Below are positions 35,318 to 42,520 of a stretch of DNA of 42,520 bases, one piece after another. The DNA is from Thioploca sp. GTDB taxonomy: Bacteria; Pseudomonadota; Gammaproteobacteria; Beggiatoales; Beggiatoaceae. The DNA lies in NCBI GenBank assembly GCA_012032555.1, contig JAAUSR010000043.1, forward strand, positions 1 to 42,520, given 5' to 3'. How positions within the stretch are numbered: the first letter of the stretch is position 1; each line of letters opens with the position of its first letter. The position numbers were made by a program, and so were the translations under genes. Under the pieces are notes generated by a model that made no database searches, was not told the origin of the DNA, and was given only the letters and a program-made list of their open reading frames with translations.

Positions 35318-36192
35318 GTATTTTAGTCGATGCCAATACGAAAGTCATTTGCCAAGGATTCACCGGTAAACAAGGTACTTTTCATTCAGAACAAAGTTTG
35401 GCTTATGGAACACAATTAGTCGGTGGTGTTACCCCGGGGCGCGGTGGACAAAACCACCTGGGACTTCCGGTATTTGATACCGTCAGTGAAGCTGTGATGG
35501 CAACGGATGCCATCGCGACCATGATTTATGTTCCCGCCGCTTTTGCTGCTGATGCCATTTTGGAAGCCGCCGCTAGTGGCATTAAAATAATCGTTTGTAT
35601 TACTGAAGGTATTCCAGTATTAGATATGCTGAAAGTAAAAGCCAGTTTAACTGCTTATTATCCAGGAGTTCGCTTGATTGGTCCCAACTGTCCTGGCATT
35701 ATTACCCCCGGTGGCTGTAAAATTGGCATTATGCCTGGCTTCATCCATCAACCGGGTCGAATTGGAATTGTTTCTCGTTCTGGAACCTTAACTTATGAAG
35801 CCGTTCATCAAACGACGCTCAATAATTTAGGACAAAGCACCTGTATTGGAATTGGTGGTGATCCCATCCAAGGCATGAACTTTGTAGATTGTTTAGAACT
35901 ATTTCAACAAGATCCTCAAACCGAGGGTATCGTCATGGTCGGTGAAATCGGCGGTACCGCCGAGGAAGAAGCCGCTCAATACATCAAATCCCGTGTGACT
36001 AAACCGGTTGTAGCTTACATTGCGGGGACAACCGCACCCCCCGGAAAGCGCATGGGACATGCTGGTGCCATCATTGCTGGTGGCAAAGGCACAGCAGCTG
36101 AAAAATGGGCAGCACTAGAAGCAGCGAGTGTGATACTTGCTCGTTCGCCAACAGAGATAGGTAGCCGAATGTTAGCTTGTTTGAATGCCTAG
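35314..36192 (+). CDS. sucD: Succinyl-CoA synthetase (ADP-forming) subunit alpha
   Basis: The alpha subunit, which binds CoA and carries the phosphohistidine intermediate. H249 in [13 protein letters not shown] is the phosphorylated residue (H246 in E. coli). The CoA-binding Rossmann part ([17 protein letters not shown]) and [11 protein letters not shown] are present. The 292 residues are complete. It is translationally coupled to sucC by a four-base overlap. Confidence 0.97.
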   Translation: MSILVDANTKVICQGFTGKQGTFHSEQSLAYGTQLVGGVTPGRGGQNHLGLPVFDTVSEAVMATDAIATMIYVPAAFAADAILEAAASGIKIIVCITEGIPVLDMLKVKASLTAYYPGVRLIGPNCPGIITPGGCKIGIMPGFIHQPGRIGIVSRSGTLTYEAVHQTTLNNLGQSTCIGIGGDPIQGMNFVDCLELFQQDPQTEGIVMVGEIGGTAEEEAAQYIKSRVTKPVVAYIAGTTAPPGKRMGHAGAIIAGGKGTAAEKWAALEAASVILARSPTEIGSRMLACLNA

Positions 36193-36196
36193 CAAT

Positions 36197-36330
36197 GGTA
36201 GGATGGGTAGAACAAAGCGAAACCCTTTGCTGGGCAATGCTTCGCTTTGCCTACCCTACCCCTGCTAACACCACAGAGTGAAAGCTGGGTTTCGTTCCTC
36301 AACCCAGCCTACTCGGGCTACTCGGGCTTT
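36197..36330. repeat. REP-like hairpins downstream of sucD
   Basis: ggtaggatgggtaga followed by cgaaaccctttgctgggcaa and ttcgctttgcctaccctacc forms an imperfect palindrome (36197-36260). A second shorter one, gctgggttTcg-ttcctc-aacccagc, lies at about 36282-36309. They belong to the repeat class seen across the window. Confidence 0.65.
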
Positions 36331-36424
36331 AGCTTATGCTCATCAACAAACGGATAGCATTAAACGGTTATTAGCTGGCGAAACAGCATTAGAAGAATTG
36401 TTACGGGTGAGTAAAGAAATTTAA
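36318..36424 (+). pseudogene. C-terminal scrap of a gene, possibly a GspE/PilB-type ATPase
   Basis: An open frame with no start gives AYAHQQTDSIKRLLAGETAL then EELLRVSKEI and a stop. The pattern (I-x-x-LL-x-GETALEELLRVS-K) resembles the end of type II secretion or type IV pilus ATPases. Only about 33 residues remain, beside REP hairpins. The assignment is tentative. Confidence 0.35.
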
Positions 36425-36551
36425 TACCTTGAGAAAAAATCAAGCTGAAAAAACCTTCTCTATCCAATAACCTAGTTATGTTAACTGGTTTTTTCCTCCA
36501 ACATATGATTATCAATAACCTGAGCGAATTTTATTTTCAAGTGTGGCATGT

Positions 36552-37091
36552 TTACTGAAGTATAGCAATAACACTGTTAGTCATTTCAACTACTTGATCA
36601 ATACCGATATTCTCGTCACGCCGATAGGGAAGTGAAACAGAAACGGCAGCTGTATTATGAGTTTCAGAACAGGCAACCCGTACAGTAAAACGTCCAAAGT
36701 TAGAGATAAAATTTCCATCGTAGCTCGTTTCTTGCATAGAAAACTTTGGTCCTTTCACTTTTGGAGTCTGAGTGCGATGCCACTGAGTAAGTCGTTCCAG
36801 GCATTCTCGACTGTTAATCTTAAGATTCACAACGCGCAAAACGACCAATGGGGTACTAGCAAGATCCTGTTCATAGTGAGCAATTTTCTCCTTTAATTGT
36901 TTAACTTCTTTATCGCTACTTTCTTGTAATTGTTTAATTACTTCATCTTTTTCTGAAATAGTTGATGTACGATTAAAATAATTAACTCCGATAGTTCCGG
37001 TTATACCGGTAAGGCTTGCAATCACTGCAACTATGATTGCTTGCCAAGCATTAATCCTAGCAATTTTAATTTGATGAGTTGAATTATCCAT
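36552..37091 (-). CDS. Hypothetical membrane-anchored protein with coiled coil
   Basis: I do not recognise the family. Starting at the ATG at 37091 (an ATG at 37103 is also possible), the protein has a short cytoplasmic segment, one hydrophobic helix (INAWQAIIVAVIASLTGITG), then a charged coiled coil (KDEVIKQLQESSDKEVKQLK) and a C-terminal domain of about 100 residues with two cysteines (RECLERL and RVACSETH). The layout suggests an inner-membrane protein with a periplasmic or cytoplasmic globular domain. No partner is adjacent. The function is unknown. Confidence 0.6.
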   Translation of the reverse strand: MDNSTHQIKIARINAWQAIIVAVIASLTGITGTIGVNYFNRTSTISEKDEVIKQLQESSDKEVKQLKEKIAHYEQDLASTPLVVLRVVNLKINSRECLERLTQWHRTQTPKVKGPKFSMQETSYDGNFISNFGRFTVRVACSETHNTAAVSVSLPYRRDENIGIDQVVEMTNSVIAILQ

Positions 37092-37103
37092 AAGTAACAA
37101 CAT

Positions 37104-37401
37104 GAAAATTAAGATTTAGAATTTGAAGTCAATCTATCCATCGTATCTAAGCTAAACTCAACAACTCTAATTATCACTTAGAGAAATAAAGAATGGATTA
37201 GCAAATTTGCTTTGTAACACTTTATTTAGAAGTACGCAAGCCTGAGTAGTAAAGTAAGTAGGGTGCGTTAGCGCAGCGTAACGCACCGTTCCTTTGTTTA
37301 ACCACAAGGAATAAATACTTAATCATGATAGTTAACCTTTCTAAAACACAACTAAAACCGAAAATCGATCATCTAGATGACCAATACGTGCTATTGGCTA
37401 G
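37104..37401. other. Intergenic region with a REP hairpin and a short ORF
   Basis: A hairpin at 37258-37287 (gtagggtgcgtta, gcgcagcg, taacgcacc). A 26-codon plus-strand frame at 37325-37405 starts MIVNLSKTQLKPKIDHLDDQ; it could be the start of a lost antitoxin-like gene but cannot be assigned. Nothing else seen. Confidence 0.35.
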
Positions 37402-37650
37402 TTAGAACGCTATCGTCCCGTGAGACCATATTTCGTATTCACTGATATCAATATCTTCATTCCATATAATGGCACATCCAGAAGAATCTATTTGGAAATT
37501 TTTAAAAAATCCTGGGTGATTAAGCGGAGAAAAAACTTCTTTATTCAATAATTTAGTTATGTCATATCGTCTTTTTTCCTCATTGTTAAATTCAACCATC
37601 AACGTATGATTATCGATGACCTGAGCAGATTTTATTTTCGGGTATGGCAT
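37402..37650 (-). CDS. DUF2442 protein
   Basis: The start at 37650 gives MPYPKIKSAQVIDNHTLMVE, the normal DUF2442 beginning; the frame upstream overlaps the preceding gene and is not needed. The 82 residues contain the typical ETE/EEKRRYDIT strand and the C-terminal SEYEIWSHG. DUF2442 genes commonly sit next to DUF4160 genes, as here (five-base gap). They have been suggested to form toxin-antitoxin-like pairs, but the biochemical role is not established. Confidence 0.85.
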   Translation of the reverse strand: MPYPKIKSAQVIDNHTLMVEFNNEEKRRYDITKLLNKEVFSPLNHPGFFKNFQIDSSGCAIIWNEDIDISEYEIWSHGTIAF

Positions 37651-37655
37651 ACTGA

Positions 37656-37904
37656 TTATTTTAATGGTGGTAATTTGCGAAATTCTTGGGTATTCCACAT
37701 TTCCAGAAGTTCTTGTTGATACCGGGACGCCCATTCCAGAACCATTTGGGTAGCTCGATGGGGTAAATCACCTTCAATCATTTTCAGAATTTCGATATTG
37801 AATATCGCATTATGTTCACCATATATCGCATGAAAGTGTGGTGGTGGATGATCACTAAAAAAAAGTTTAATGATTATTCCGTAAAATCTAGCGATTTCTG
37901 GCAT
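37656..37904 (-). CDS. DUF4160 protein
   Basis: The start at 37904 gives MPEIARFYGIIIKLFFSDHP, the usual family start. The diagnostic HPPPHFHA-x-YGEH motif follows and resembles a small metal- or nucleotide-binding site. 82 residues, directly upstream of DUF2442 on the minus strand, forming a two-gene operon. The function is not established; a toxin-antitoxin-like role is only suggested by its distribution. Confidence 0.87.
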   Translation of the reverse strand: MPEIARFYGIIIKLFFSDHPPPHFHAIYGEHNAIFNIEILKMIEGDLPHRATQMVLEWASRYQQELLEMWNTQEFRKLPPLK

Positions 37905-37987
37905 AGCTTGTTCCTTATTGCTCTCACTACAATTCAATTTGATATTTTTAGTATTATATTACATAGCTATGAATGGTGCTATTCTAG

Positions 37988-38012
37988 TAGGTTAGCGTAG
38001 TGTAACCTAACG
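37988..38012. repeat. REP-like hairpin, GTTAG family
   Basis: taggttagcg-tagtg-taacctaacg forms a short stem just outside the DUF4160 gene. Confidence 0.5.
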
Positions 38013-38095
38013 TTCCTCATGGCATTAGTGTTAGAGCCATCAAGAACTTAACCATTTCAGCGACGGTGACCTTGTAACTAAATTTGGGGAATTAT

Positions 38096-38268
38096 TATGA
38101 AATTAATCGAAATCTGGTTGAAAATATCTTAGAATTGCTGAGCGCAGGTATGAACATAGATGAAATAGTAGCTGATGATGAAGACCTTGAAAAGAAGATA
38201 TCTTAGTCGTATTGGCCTATGCGACTCAACTTACTCAGATCAAGAAGATCCAAATAGTTGCTCCATGA
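38096..38268 (+). pseudogene. Broken DUF433 antitoxin gene
   Basis: One frame gives NRNLVENILELLSAGMNIDE then IVADDEDLEKK, the core of DUF433. After a one-base shift in the A/G run near 38190-38198 it continues DILVVLAYATQLTQIKKIQ and stops at a TGA overlapping the next ATG (38265). The N-terminal part, including the start codon, is missing. DUF433 is the usual antitoxin partner of DUF5615 toxins. Confidence 0.65.
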
Positions 38269-38456
38269 AATTCTTAGTAGATGCTCAGTTACCACGACGT
38301 TTAGTCTATCGTTTGCAAGATATCGGATTCAAAGCCATACATACGCTCACTGCCATTAAGTTAAGAAAAATTTCTCCCCGCCTTGACAAGGTGGGGTTGG
38401 GGGTGGTAAAGAAAGTTTATCTTATTCAAATAGCTAGTAACGCCCCGACCATTTGA
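38265..38456 (+). pseudogene. DUF5615 (PIN-like) toxin gene truncated by a repeat
   Basis: MKFLVDAQLPRRLVYRLQDI followed by GFKAIHTL is the characteristic start of DUF5615 proteins, which have a PIN-like fold; the D in FLVDAQLP is a likely metal ligand. After about 32 residues the frame runs into the dispersed G-rich repeat (38374-38433) and ends at 38456. The rest of the PIN-like domain is absent. It was probably inactivated by repeat insertion. Confidence 0.65.
38374..38433. repeat. Dispersed G-rich repeat inserted in the DUF5615 gene
   Basis: ctccccgccttgacaaggtg, then gggttgggggtggtaaagaa and a tail ending in ttattcaaa. The 3' half aligns with bases 1-47 of the window. The palindromic ccttgacaagg centre is typical of this family. 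Confidence 0.65.
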
Positions 38457-38526
38457 ATAGCAAGAATCGATAGAGAATGTTATTGATTGGTTTAAAGGAA
38501 CCGTTAAATTAATTGGAGAACTATTT

Positions 38527-39291
38527 ATGTTGGAATGGCTTACCAACCCCCAAATCTGGGCAGCTTTAGTCACACTAACCGTTTTAGAGATTGTTTTAGG
38601 AATTGATAACATTATTTTTATTTCCATTTTGGTTGACAAATTGCCATCTGAACAACAACCATCAGCGCGTACCTTGGGATTAGCGCTGGCAATGTTAATC
38701 CGAATTGCTTTGCTGTTCTCACTAACCTGGGTTATGCAATTGACTACTCCCCTATTTCAAATTTTTTATCAAGAAATCTCTGGAAGAGATTTAATTTTAA
38801 TTGGCGGTGGGTTATTTCTACTCGGAAAAAGTACTCTAGAAATCCATGATAAGTTAGAAGGAGAAGAAGGTCATGCTTCAACTCGTGTCAAGGGTTCATT
38901 TCTCAGTATTATTATTCAAATTATATTATTAGATATTGTGTTCTCCTTAGATTCAGTTATCACCGCTATTGGTATGGCTAGCCATTTAGCTATCATGGTC
39001 ACTGCCGTGGTTATCGCGGTGATATTTATGATGTTTTTCGCTGCAGCAATTGGCACTTTTGTCAATCGCCATCCCACCGTTAAAATCCTTGCCCTCAGTT
39101 TTCTCTTATTAATTGGTATGGCACTAGTCGGTGAAGGTTTTGATATGCACCTCCCCAAAGGTTACATTTATTTTGCGATGGCTTTTTCGGTATTGGTAGA
39201 ATTCTTGAATATGAAAGTACGCAAGTCAGCTACTCCTATCCAACTTCGGCAAGCTTATACGGAATCAATCCAAAATAAATCAATTCGCTAA
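38527..39291 (+). CDS. TerC family integral membrane protein
   Basis: 254 residues with about seven membrane helices. The acidic metal-site motifs of the TerC/Alx family are present in two helices: LEIVLGIDNIIFISIL near the start and LLDIVFSLDSVITAIGMA in the middle. Members export manganese or act with secreted metalloproteins; specificity cannot be told here. ATTGGAGAAC lies just before the ATG, a good ribosome binding site. I saw no yybP-ykoY-type riboswitch upstream. It is the only clearly intact conserved gene in the 36.2-42.5 kb decay zone apart from the DUF2442/DUF4160 pair. Confidence 0.93.
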   Translation: MLEWLTNPQIWAALVTLTVLEIVLGIDNIIFISILVDKLPSEQQPSARTLGLALAMLIRIALLFSLTWVMQLTTPLFQIFYQEISGRDLILIGGGLFLLGKSTLEIHDKLEGEEGHASTRVKGSFLSIIIQIILLDIVFSLDSVITAIGMASHLAIMVTAVVIAVIFMMFFAAAIGTFVNRHPTVKILALSFLLLIGMALVGEGFDMHLPKGYIYFAMAFSVLVEFLNMKVRKSATPIQLRQAYTESIQNKSIR

Positions 39292-39297
39292 GTAATA

Positions 39298-39330
39298 GTA
39301 GGATGGGTAGAGCGCAGCGAAACCCATCCA
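39298..39330. repeat. REP-like hairpin after terC
   Basis: gtaggatgggtag-agcgcagcg-aaacccatcc, a member of the same repeat class as 36197-36260. Confidence 0.65.
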
Positions 39331-39355
39331 ATTCAAGAACCAACACCTCAAAAAT

Positions 39356-39801
39356 TTAACCTGATATCATCGCCATTAGTTTGTCATGAATCTCCTCAGC
39401 GAGTTCTGCCAACACCGTTTCAACCTTTTTCTTAGTGAAGTCAGACGATAACAGTTTACCCCGTTGGGGGCAGATTTGCATTCGACTGAGCCATCAACCG
39501 CCTTCCAAGCACAAGGTTTACAGATCACCGCATACATCAATAATGTACCTTGCTGCCGGCGTTCTAAAAAGCGAGGAATCTCACGTTCAGCCACAAATTT
39601 AGAATTTAAAAAATGAAGTGACACTAATAAAAGTACAATTTTAGCTTGGCTAATCGCTTGTTCAATAGCCGAATACCAATCTTCACCTACTTCCAAGGAT
39701 TTTTGATCACTCCACAACTTAACTAATCCTTGGCACTCTAAAAAACCTAAATGGATTCGGAATCGTTCTTTCCACAAGTTGTCTTTTTGACTGTAACTCA
39801 T
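39356..39801 (-). pseudogene. TIR-domain gene with a frameshift
   Basis: From the ATG at 39801, MSYSQKDNLWKERFRIHLGF and AIEQAISQAKIVLLLVSLHF then LNSKFVAEREIPRFLERR match TIR_2 domains, which in bacteria often cleave NAD in defence systems. The frame is lost near 39492-39496: AWKAVDG should read AWKAVDWLSRMQICPQRGK. Adding one base restores a tail that ends at the TAA at 39356 (ETVLAELAEEIHDKLMAMIS). The start Met lies within the first beta strand (normally VFISYS), and a stop lies six codons upstream, so the N-terminus is also minimal. No partner gene is adjacent. Confidence 0.68.
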
Positions 39802-39851
39802 GAAAATATTGGACGGGCTTTAGCCAGAAGTAACATGGTTATTAGCAGCTA

Positions 39852-40029
39852 GGTAGGGTGGGCAATGTATTGTTGCCCACCATTGAAACCGACCAAAATA
39901 TTAAATATTGTTGTTTTATCTATGTTACTATAAATAATGAAATTTATTAAATTACGTCATGATACCCTTGCTGGTGGGCAACGCTTCGCTTTTGCCCACC
40001 CTACCGAAAATGTTAAACTATCGACGGGC
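39852..40029. repeat. BIME-like element, copy 1, next to the RAYT gene
   Basis: Two REP hairpins (39852-39882 and 39973-40005) flank an AT-rich core of about 90 bases and lead into the first codons of the RAYT gene. The whole segment recurs as an inverted copy at 41544-41729, with roughly 85-90 percent identity by eye, including gtcgatagttt and tcatgacgtaatttaat. Confidence 0.85.
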
Positions 40030-40558
40030 TAAAACGGGCGGCAATATTTACTTCTTCATGGTGGTTACCTACCGTCGTCGTTTATTATTTCATGACGAAA
40101 CTGGTCGCTTTTTCTTGAGAAACGCTATCATTAAAACCCAACGAAACTACCCTTTTACAATTAAGGCTTGGGTACTTCTGCCTGACCATCTGCATTGCGT
40201 CTGGACATTACCCTAAAACGACAACGATTTTTCAACTCGTTGGAATCTAATCAAATCGGGATTTTCAAAACCAGCTAAAACGCTCTACAACAACGCGCAA
40301 TGGATAACGACTTCTAAACAAAAACATCGTGAAACAACTCTTTGGCAAAGACGTTTTTGGGAACACCAAATTCGTGATGAATCGGACTATAATAATCATA
40401 TTAATTATGTTCATTATAACCCGGTTAAACACAGGTGGGTAACGAATGTCAAAGATTGGCCTTACTCAACTTTTCATCAATTTGTACAACAAGGGTTCTA
40501 CCCGCAAAATTGGGGAAATAGTATCGATAATTCTATTAATGTTAATTTTGGTGAATAA
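40010..40558 (+). pseudogene. RAYT (REP-associated Y1/HUH transposase) with a premature stop
   Basis: The ATG at 40010 starts MLNYRRAKTGG, the usual RAYT N-terminus. The HUH metal motif is in LLPDHLHCVW. A TAA at 40214-40216 interrupts the frame, but the same frame continues NDNDFSTRWNLIKSG, then FWEHQIRDESDYNNHINYVH with the catalytic-Tyr region and YNPVKHRWV, to a stop at 40556-40558. A single substitution therefore inactivated a complete gene. RAYTs are linked to REP hairpins, and this gene is flanked by them. Confidence 0.85.
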
Positions 40559-40569
40559 AAAGCAAGCCA

Positions 40570-40706
40570 GGTAGGTCAGATTAGCGAAGCATAATCCGAC
40601 TCTTCGAAGGATAATATCAAATACCGTACCTTGATGGTTGGGTTACGCTTCGCTAACCCAACCTACCGGACTACTATTAGATAATTATTTAACAATATCA
40701 AATACT
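40570..40706. repeat. REP-like hairpins and AATATCAAA repeats downstream of RAYT
   Basis: Hairpins at 40570-40601 (gtaggtcagattag, gcgaagc, ataatccgac) and 40636-40667 (ggttgggttacgc, ttcgctaacccaacc). The short motif aatatcaaa-tac/cgc with its neighbours recurs at about 40612, 40695 and 40850, each near a REP hairpin, so the segment arose by repeated duplication of a REP plus flank. Confidence 0.65.
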
Positions 40707-40800
40707 ATGCAATACCATCGCACTTTGATTCCAGGAGGCCGTTATTTTTTACGCCTGTTATCCAGCGAAGACGACGGATCTTTATCGATGACAGGCAAGC
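40707..40800 (+). pseudogene. N-terminal fragment of a second RAYT transposase
   Basis: The ATG at 40707 gives MQYHRTLIPGGRYFLRLL, which fits a different RAYT subgroup (M-x-Y-x-R-x3-PGG-x-YF). It is lost within about 25 codons and then runs into another REP hairpin near 40800-40835. Confidence 0.5.
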
Positions 40801-40888
40801 CGGGTAGATCGGATTAGCGAAGCACAATTCGACTTGTCGATGAATAATATCAAACGCTATACTTTTTAATGAGCTTATTTATAGTATT

Positions 40889-41257
40889 ATGGAACTACTC
40901 AACACAACCCCCATGCTCGCTGGTTACACGATGGGTTACACGATGGGTTTAAAACCCGATGGGCGTGAATTACTCGTCGTGGCGATCAAAGGCACCTTTA
41001 CTATCCCTTCCCGAAGTACCCCACCACCACTGGCTGACCAACAAATCCCCCTGATTGAAGCCGATACCTTCACCGGCGAACCCGGCTTATCTGCCCCGGT
41101 GTATGAAACCGATTATGCCCCCTATAAAGCGCGTTGTGATGTTGTTTTAAACGGCACAGCTTACGCCCCCCAAAATGAACAAGTTGAACAACTCGAAGTG
41201 GGGTTACAAGTTGGTTCTCTTTACAAACGTTTTCAAGTGGTTGGTGGTAGTATTTAG
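40889..41257 (+). pseudogene. Truncated DUF2169 protein, T6SS-associated
   Basis: The first 120 residues of a DUF2169 protein are readable: MELLNTTPMLAGYTMG, LKPDGRELLVVAIKGTF, ADTFTGEPGLSAPVYETDYA and KARCDVVLNGTAYAP. Normal members are over 300 residues and are found with VgrG, PAAR/DUF4150 and type VI effectors, where they act as loading adaptors. The frame ends at 41257, directly against the antisense DUF4150 fragment. YTMG is duplicated (YTMGYTMG) by a 15-base repeat. It is probably a gene remnant. Confidence 0.7.
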
Positions 41258-41520
41258 ATACAATTCTTCTTATTTTGCATCATCGGATCCGAACGTCTAA
41301 ATACATTCTTTCCCTCCACTTTCACATCAAAAGAATAAAGCATTGGATCAGCTTGACCTTTAATTACATTAGACTTTACCCCACCAATCGAACCAGGTTC
41401 ATCTCCAGAACTCATACTAAAATAAGACGTTTTAAGCATAATGGGGTTGCCATCACACTTGACGGTTTTACTTCCTTTAGAAGTTTGAGCAGATAGAGCA
41501 ATATTAGGGTATGGGGTGGG
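41254..41520 (-). pseudogene. Fragment of a DUF4150 (PAAR-like) protein
   Basis: On the minus strand an open frame begins near VPTPYPNIALSAQTSKGSKT at 41520, without a start codon, and continues MLKTSYFSMSSGDEPGS and YSFDVKVEGKNVFRRSDPMM to a stop at 41254. These are the core motifs of DUF4150, a PAAR-like tip domain of type VI secretion. The first about 20 residues are replaced by a REP element. It is oriented against the DUF2169 fragment, although the two genes are normally co-directional, so the pair has been rearranged. Confidence 0.7.
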
Positions 41521-41543
41521 TACTAATCCGACCTACCTGGCTG

Positions 41544-41729
41544 GCTCGTCGATAGTTTGACATTTTCAGTAGGGTGGGCATAAGCAAAGCGTTGCCCACC
41601 AGAAAGTATATCATGACGTAATTTAATGAATTTCATCATTTTATTATAGCAATGTAGATAAAACAACAATATTTAACATTTTGGTCGGTTTCAATGGTGG
41701 GCAACAAAAACACGTTGCCCACCCTACCT
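41544..41729. repeat. BIME-like element, inverted copy 2
   Basis: The inverse of 39852-40029. It includes REP hairpins at 41569-41600 and 41695-41729, the AT-rich core, and on the minus strand the first seven codons of the RAYT gene (ATG at 41563, MSNYRRA), after which homology ends. It is thus a non-autonomous copy that carries only the 5' end of the transposase gene. Confidence 0.85.
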
Positions 41730-41739
41730 GGCTTTTATC

Positions 41740-42176
41740 AAGTTGGGATTACAGTTTGGTATCAGTGAATCCTATGCGAGCAAAATTTATCATAAAATAT
41801 CGACCCTTCTGGTAAAAATCCTTCACGTCAAAAATCGTCAAGTCCTCTTTGGAAAAAAGATTGAAACCCTGGTAGTCGATGTCACTAAACAACCGCTAGA
41901 ACGTCCCCACCAAGGGCAAAAAGCCTATTTTTCGGGTAAAAAAAAAGACACACTCTTAAAGTCCAATTGATAATCTGTTTAGCAACTTTAATGATTCTAA
42001 AGGTTTACTGTGATAAAGGTCGAGTTCATGATTTCAAAATGTTTAAAGACAGCAAGGTGCAGATTCATCCCGCAAAACTTTTATTGGCTGATTGGGGTTA
42101 TCAGGGAATCCGCAAAATTCACCCCAATAGTCAGATACCGATTAAAAGAAAGAAAAAACAACCCTTGGAACTTTAG
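41740..42176 (+). pseudogene. IS5-family transposase fragment with a frameshift
   Basis: The helix-turn-helix part LGLQFGISESYASKIYHKIS is followed by ETLVVDVTKQPLERP with a catalytic Asp (DDE_Tnp_4 type), then GQKAYFSGKKKDTLLKS. After a one-base loss near 41966 the next frame continues LIICLATLMILKVYCDKGRV, HDFKMFKDSK and LLLADWGYQGIRKIH with the second Asp, up to 42173. Both the N-terminus and the C-terminal Glu region are missing. An old IS copy beside the BIME element. Confidence 0.75.
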
Positions 42177-42206
42177 GAAAGATATCTATTATCCAGTTGA
42201 TAATCA

Positions 42207-42520
42207 TTATGAGGGAGTCAGCGCTTCTATTTCAGCAATAGATAAACCCGTCGTTTTAGCAATTAAGGTCAGTTCAACCCCTTCAGCCAACAAATTGCGG
42301 GCAATGTTTTGTTTTTCCGTGAGTTGTCCTTGTTGTAACCCGTCTTCCCATTCCCGGCGTCGCATATTGTTAAAATCCCGTTCATCTAAAATGGCCAATC
42401 GTTCTTGAGGGGTTAACCCATCATCATCAATCAGTCGAGCCGCTTTTTGGATAATCGCTCTTTGCAGATTAATATTCGGGTTGCGAGGATTATTAACACT
42501 TTCGGTGACCAAGATCATCC
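42207..42520 (-). CDS. C-terminal part of an Rpn-family nuclease/transposase-like protein (partial)
   Basis: The frame is open to the window edge, so the start lies outside. The visible 103 residues (AIIQKAARLIDDDGLTPQER and RNLLAEGVELTLIAKTTGLS) resemble the C-terminal tail of Rpn/PD-(D/E)XK proteins: a linker with EGLQQGQ-like repeats, then a helix pair with an IA-x-x-TGLS-x-x-EI motif. The nuclease domain itself would be upstream, beyond 42520. Rpn proteins are DNA endonucleases that promote RecA-independent recombination and often occur in multiple copies. Confidence 0.6.
   Translation of the reverse strand, partial: MILVTESVNNPRNPNINLQRAIIQKAARLIDDDGLTPQERLAILDERDFNNMRRREWEDGLQQGQLTEKQNIARNLLAEGVELTLIAKTTGLSIAEIEALTPS

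Noticed and set aside
38457-38526. A yybP-ykoY-type manganese riboswitch before the TerC gene
   Set aside because: The gap is only 70 bases from the truncated toxin frame, and the conserved riboswitch core is not seen.

Overview
The window looks like a chromosomal segment of an AT-rich gammaproteobacterium. The class Ia ribonucleotide reductase with two ATP-cones, the enterobacterial-type SpeD, and the tadA-hisS-yfgM-bamB and sucCD orders are gammaproteobacterial. The density of REP-like hairpins, short dispersed repeats, toxin-antitoxin genes and broken genes resembles large sulfur bacteria of the Beggiatoa/Thioploca/Thiomargarita type. That assignment is an inference, not a proof.

Layout. 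1-800: repeats and an unplaced small ORF. 0.8-9.6 kb: housekeeping genes on the plus strand: accD, nrdA, nrdB, trxA and rho, with long AT-rich gaps. 9.6-15.8 kb: a sugar and cell-surface block: a GT2 glycosyltransferase, an unknown soluble protein, glucokinase, and a 1117-residue GT2 protein fused to a predicted TIM barrel and beta domains. 16.3-18.7 kb: a secreted protein with an Asn/Thr-rich repeat tail. 19.1-23.2 kb: a fused 5-oxoprolinase carrying an in-frame insertion of about 140 residues. 23.3-26.6 kb: an accessory island. 26.7-36.2 kb, mostly minus strand: speD, tRNA-Met, an OsmC protein, a broken DUF262 gene, bamB, yfgM, hisS and tadA, then divergent sucCD. 36.2-42.5 kb: a decay zone of toxin-antitoxin remnants, terC, a broken TIR gene, RAYT and IS transposase pseudogenes, T6SS-associated fragments and many REP hairpins.

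The most interesting part is 23.3-26.6 kb. A secreted DUF1566 (C-type-lectin-like) protein ends in a segment whose codons switch abruptly to NNC form: 13 of 18 codons end in C, against 1 of the 40 codons before residue 453. This is the expected footprint of adenine-directed mutagenesis of AAC codons by a diversity-generating retroelement (DGR). About 1 kb downstream lie a 14-bp exact match to the start of that variable region and a fragment that reads like the N-terminus of a reverse transcriptase, in the usual target-template-RT order. The locus therefore looks like a relic DGR whose template and RT have been mostly deleted. It is followed by a BrnT-type toxin with a collapsed antitoxin, ending directly at a structure with the features of an integron attC site.

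Other points: nrdB probably begins 115 bases upstream of its longest ORF, with the two frames separated by an A9 tract. Several further genes are broken by single-base indels, so either gene decay or sequence errors must be considered.
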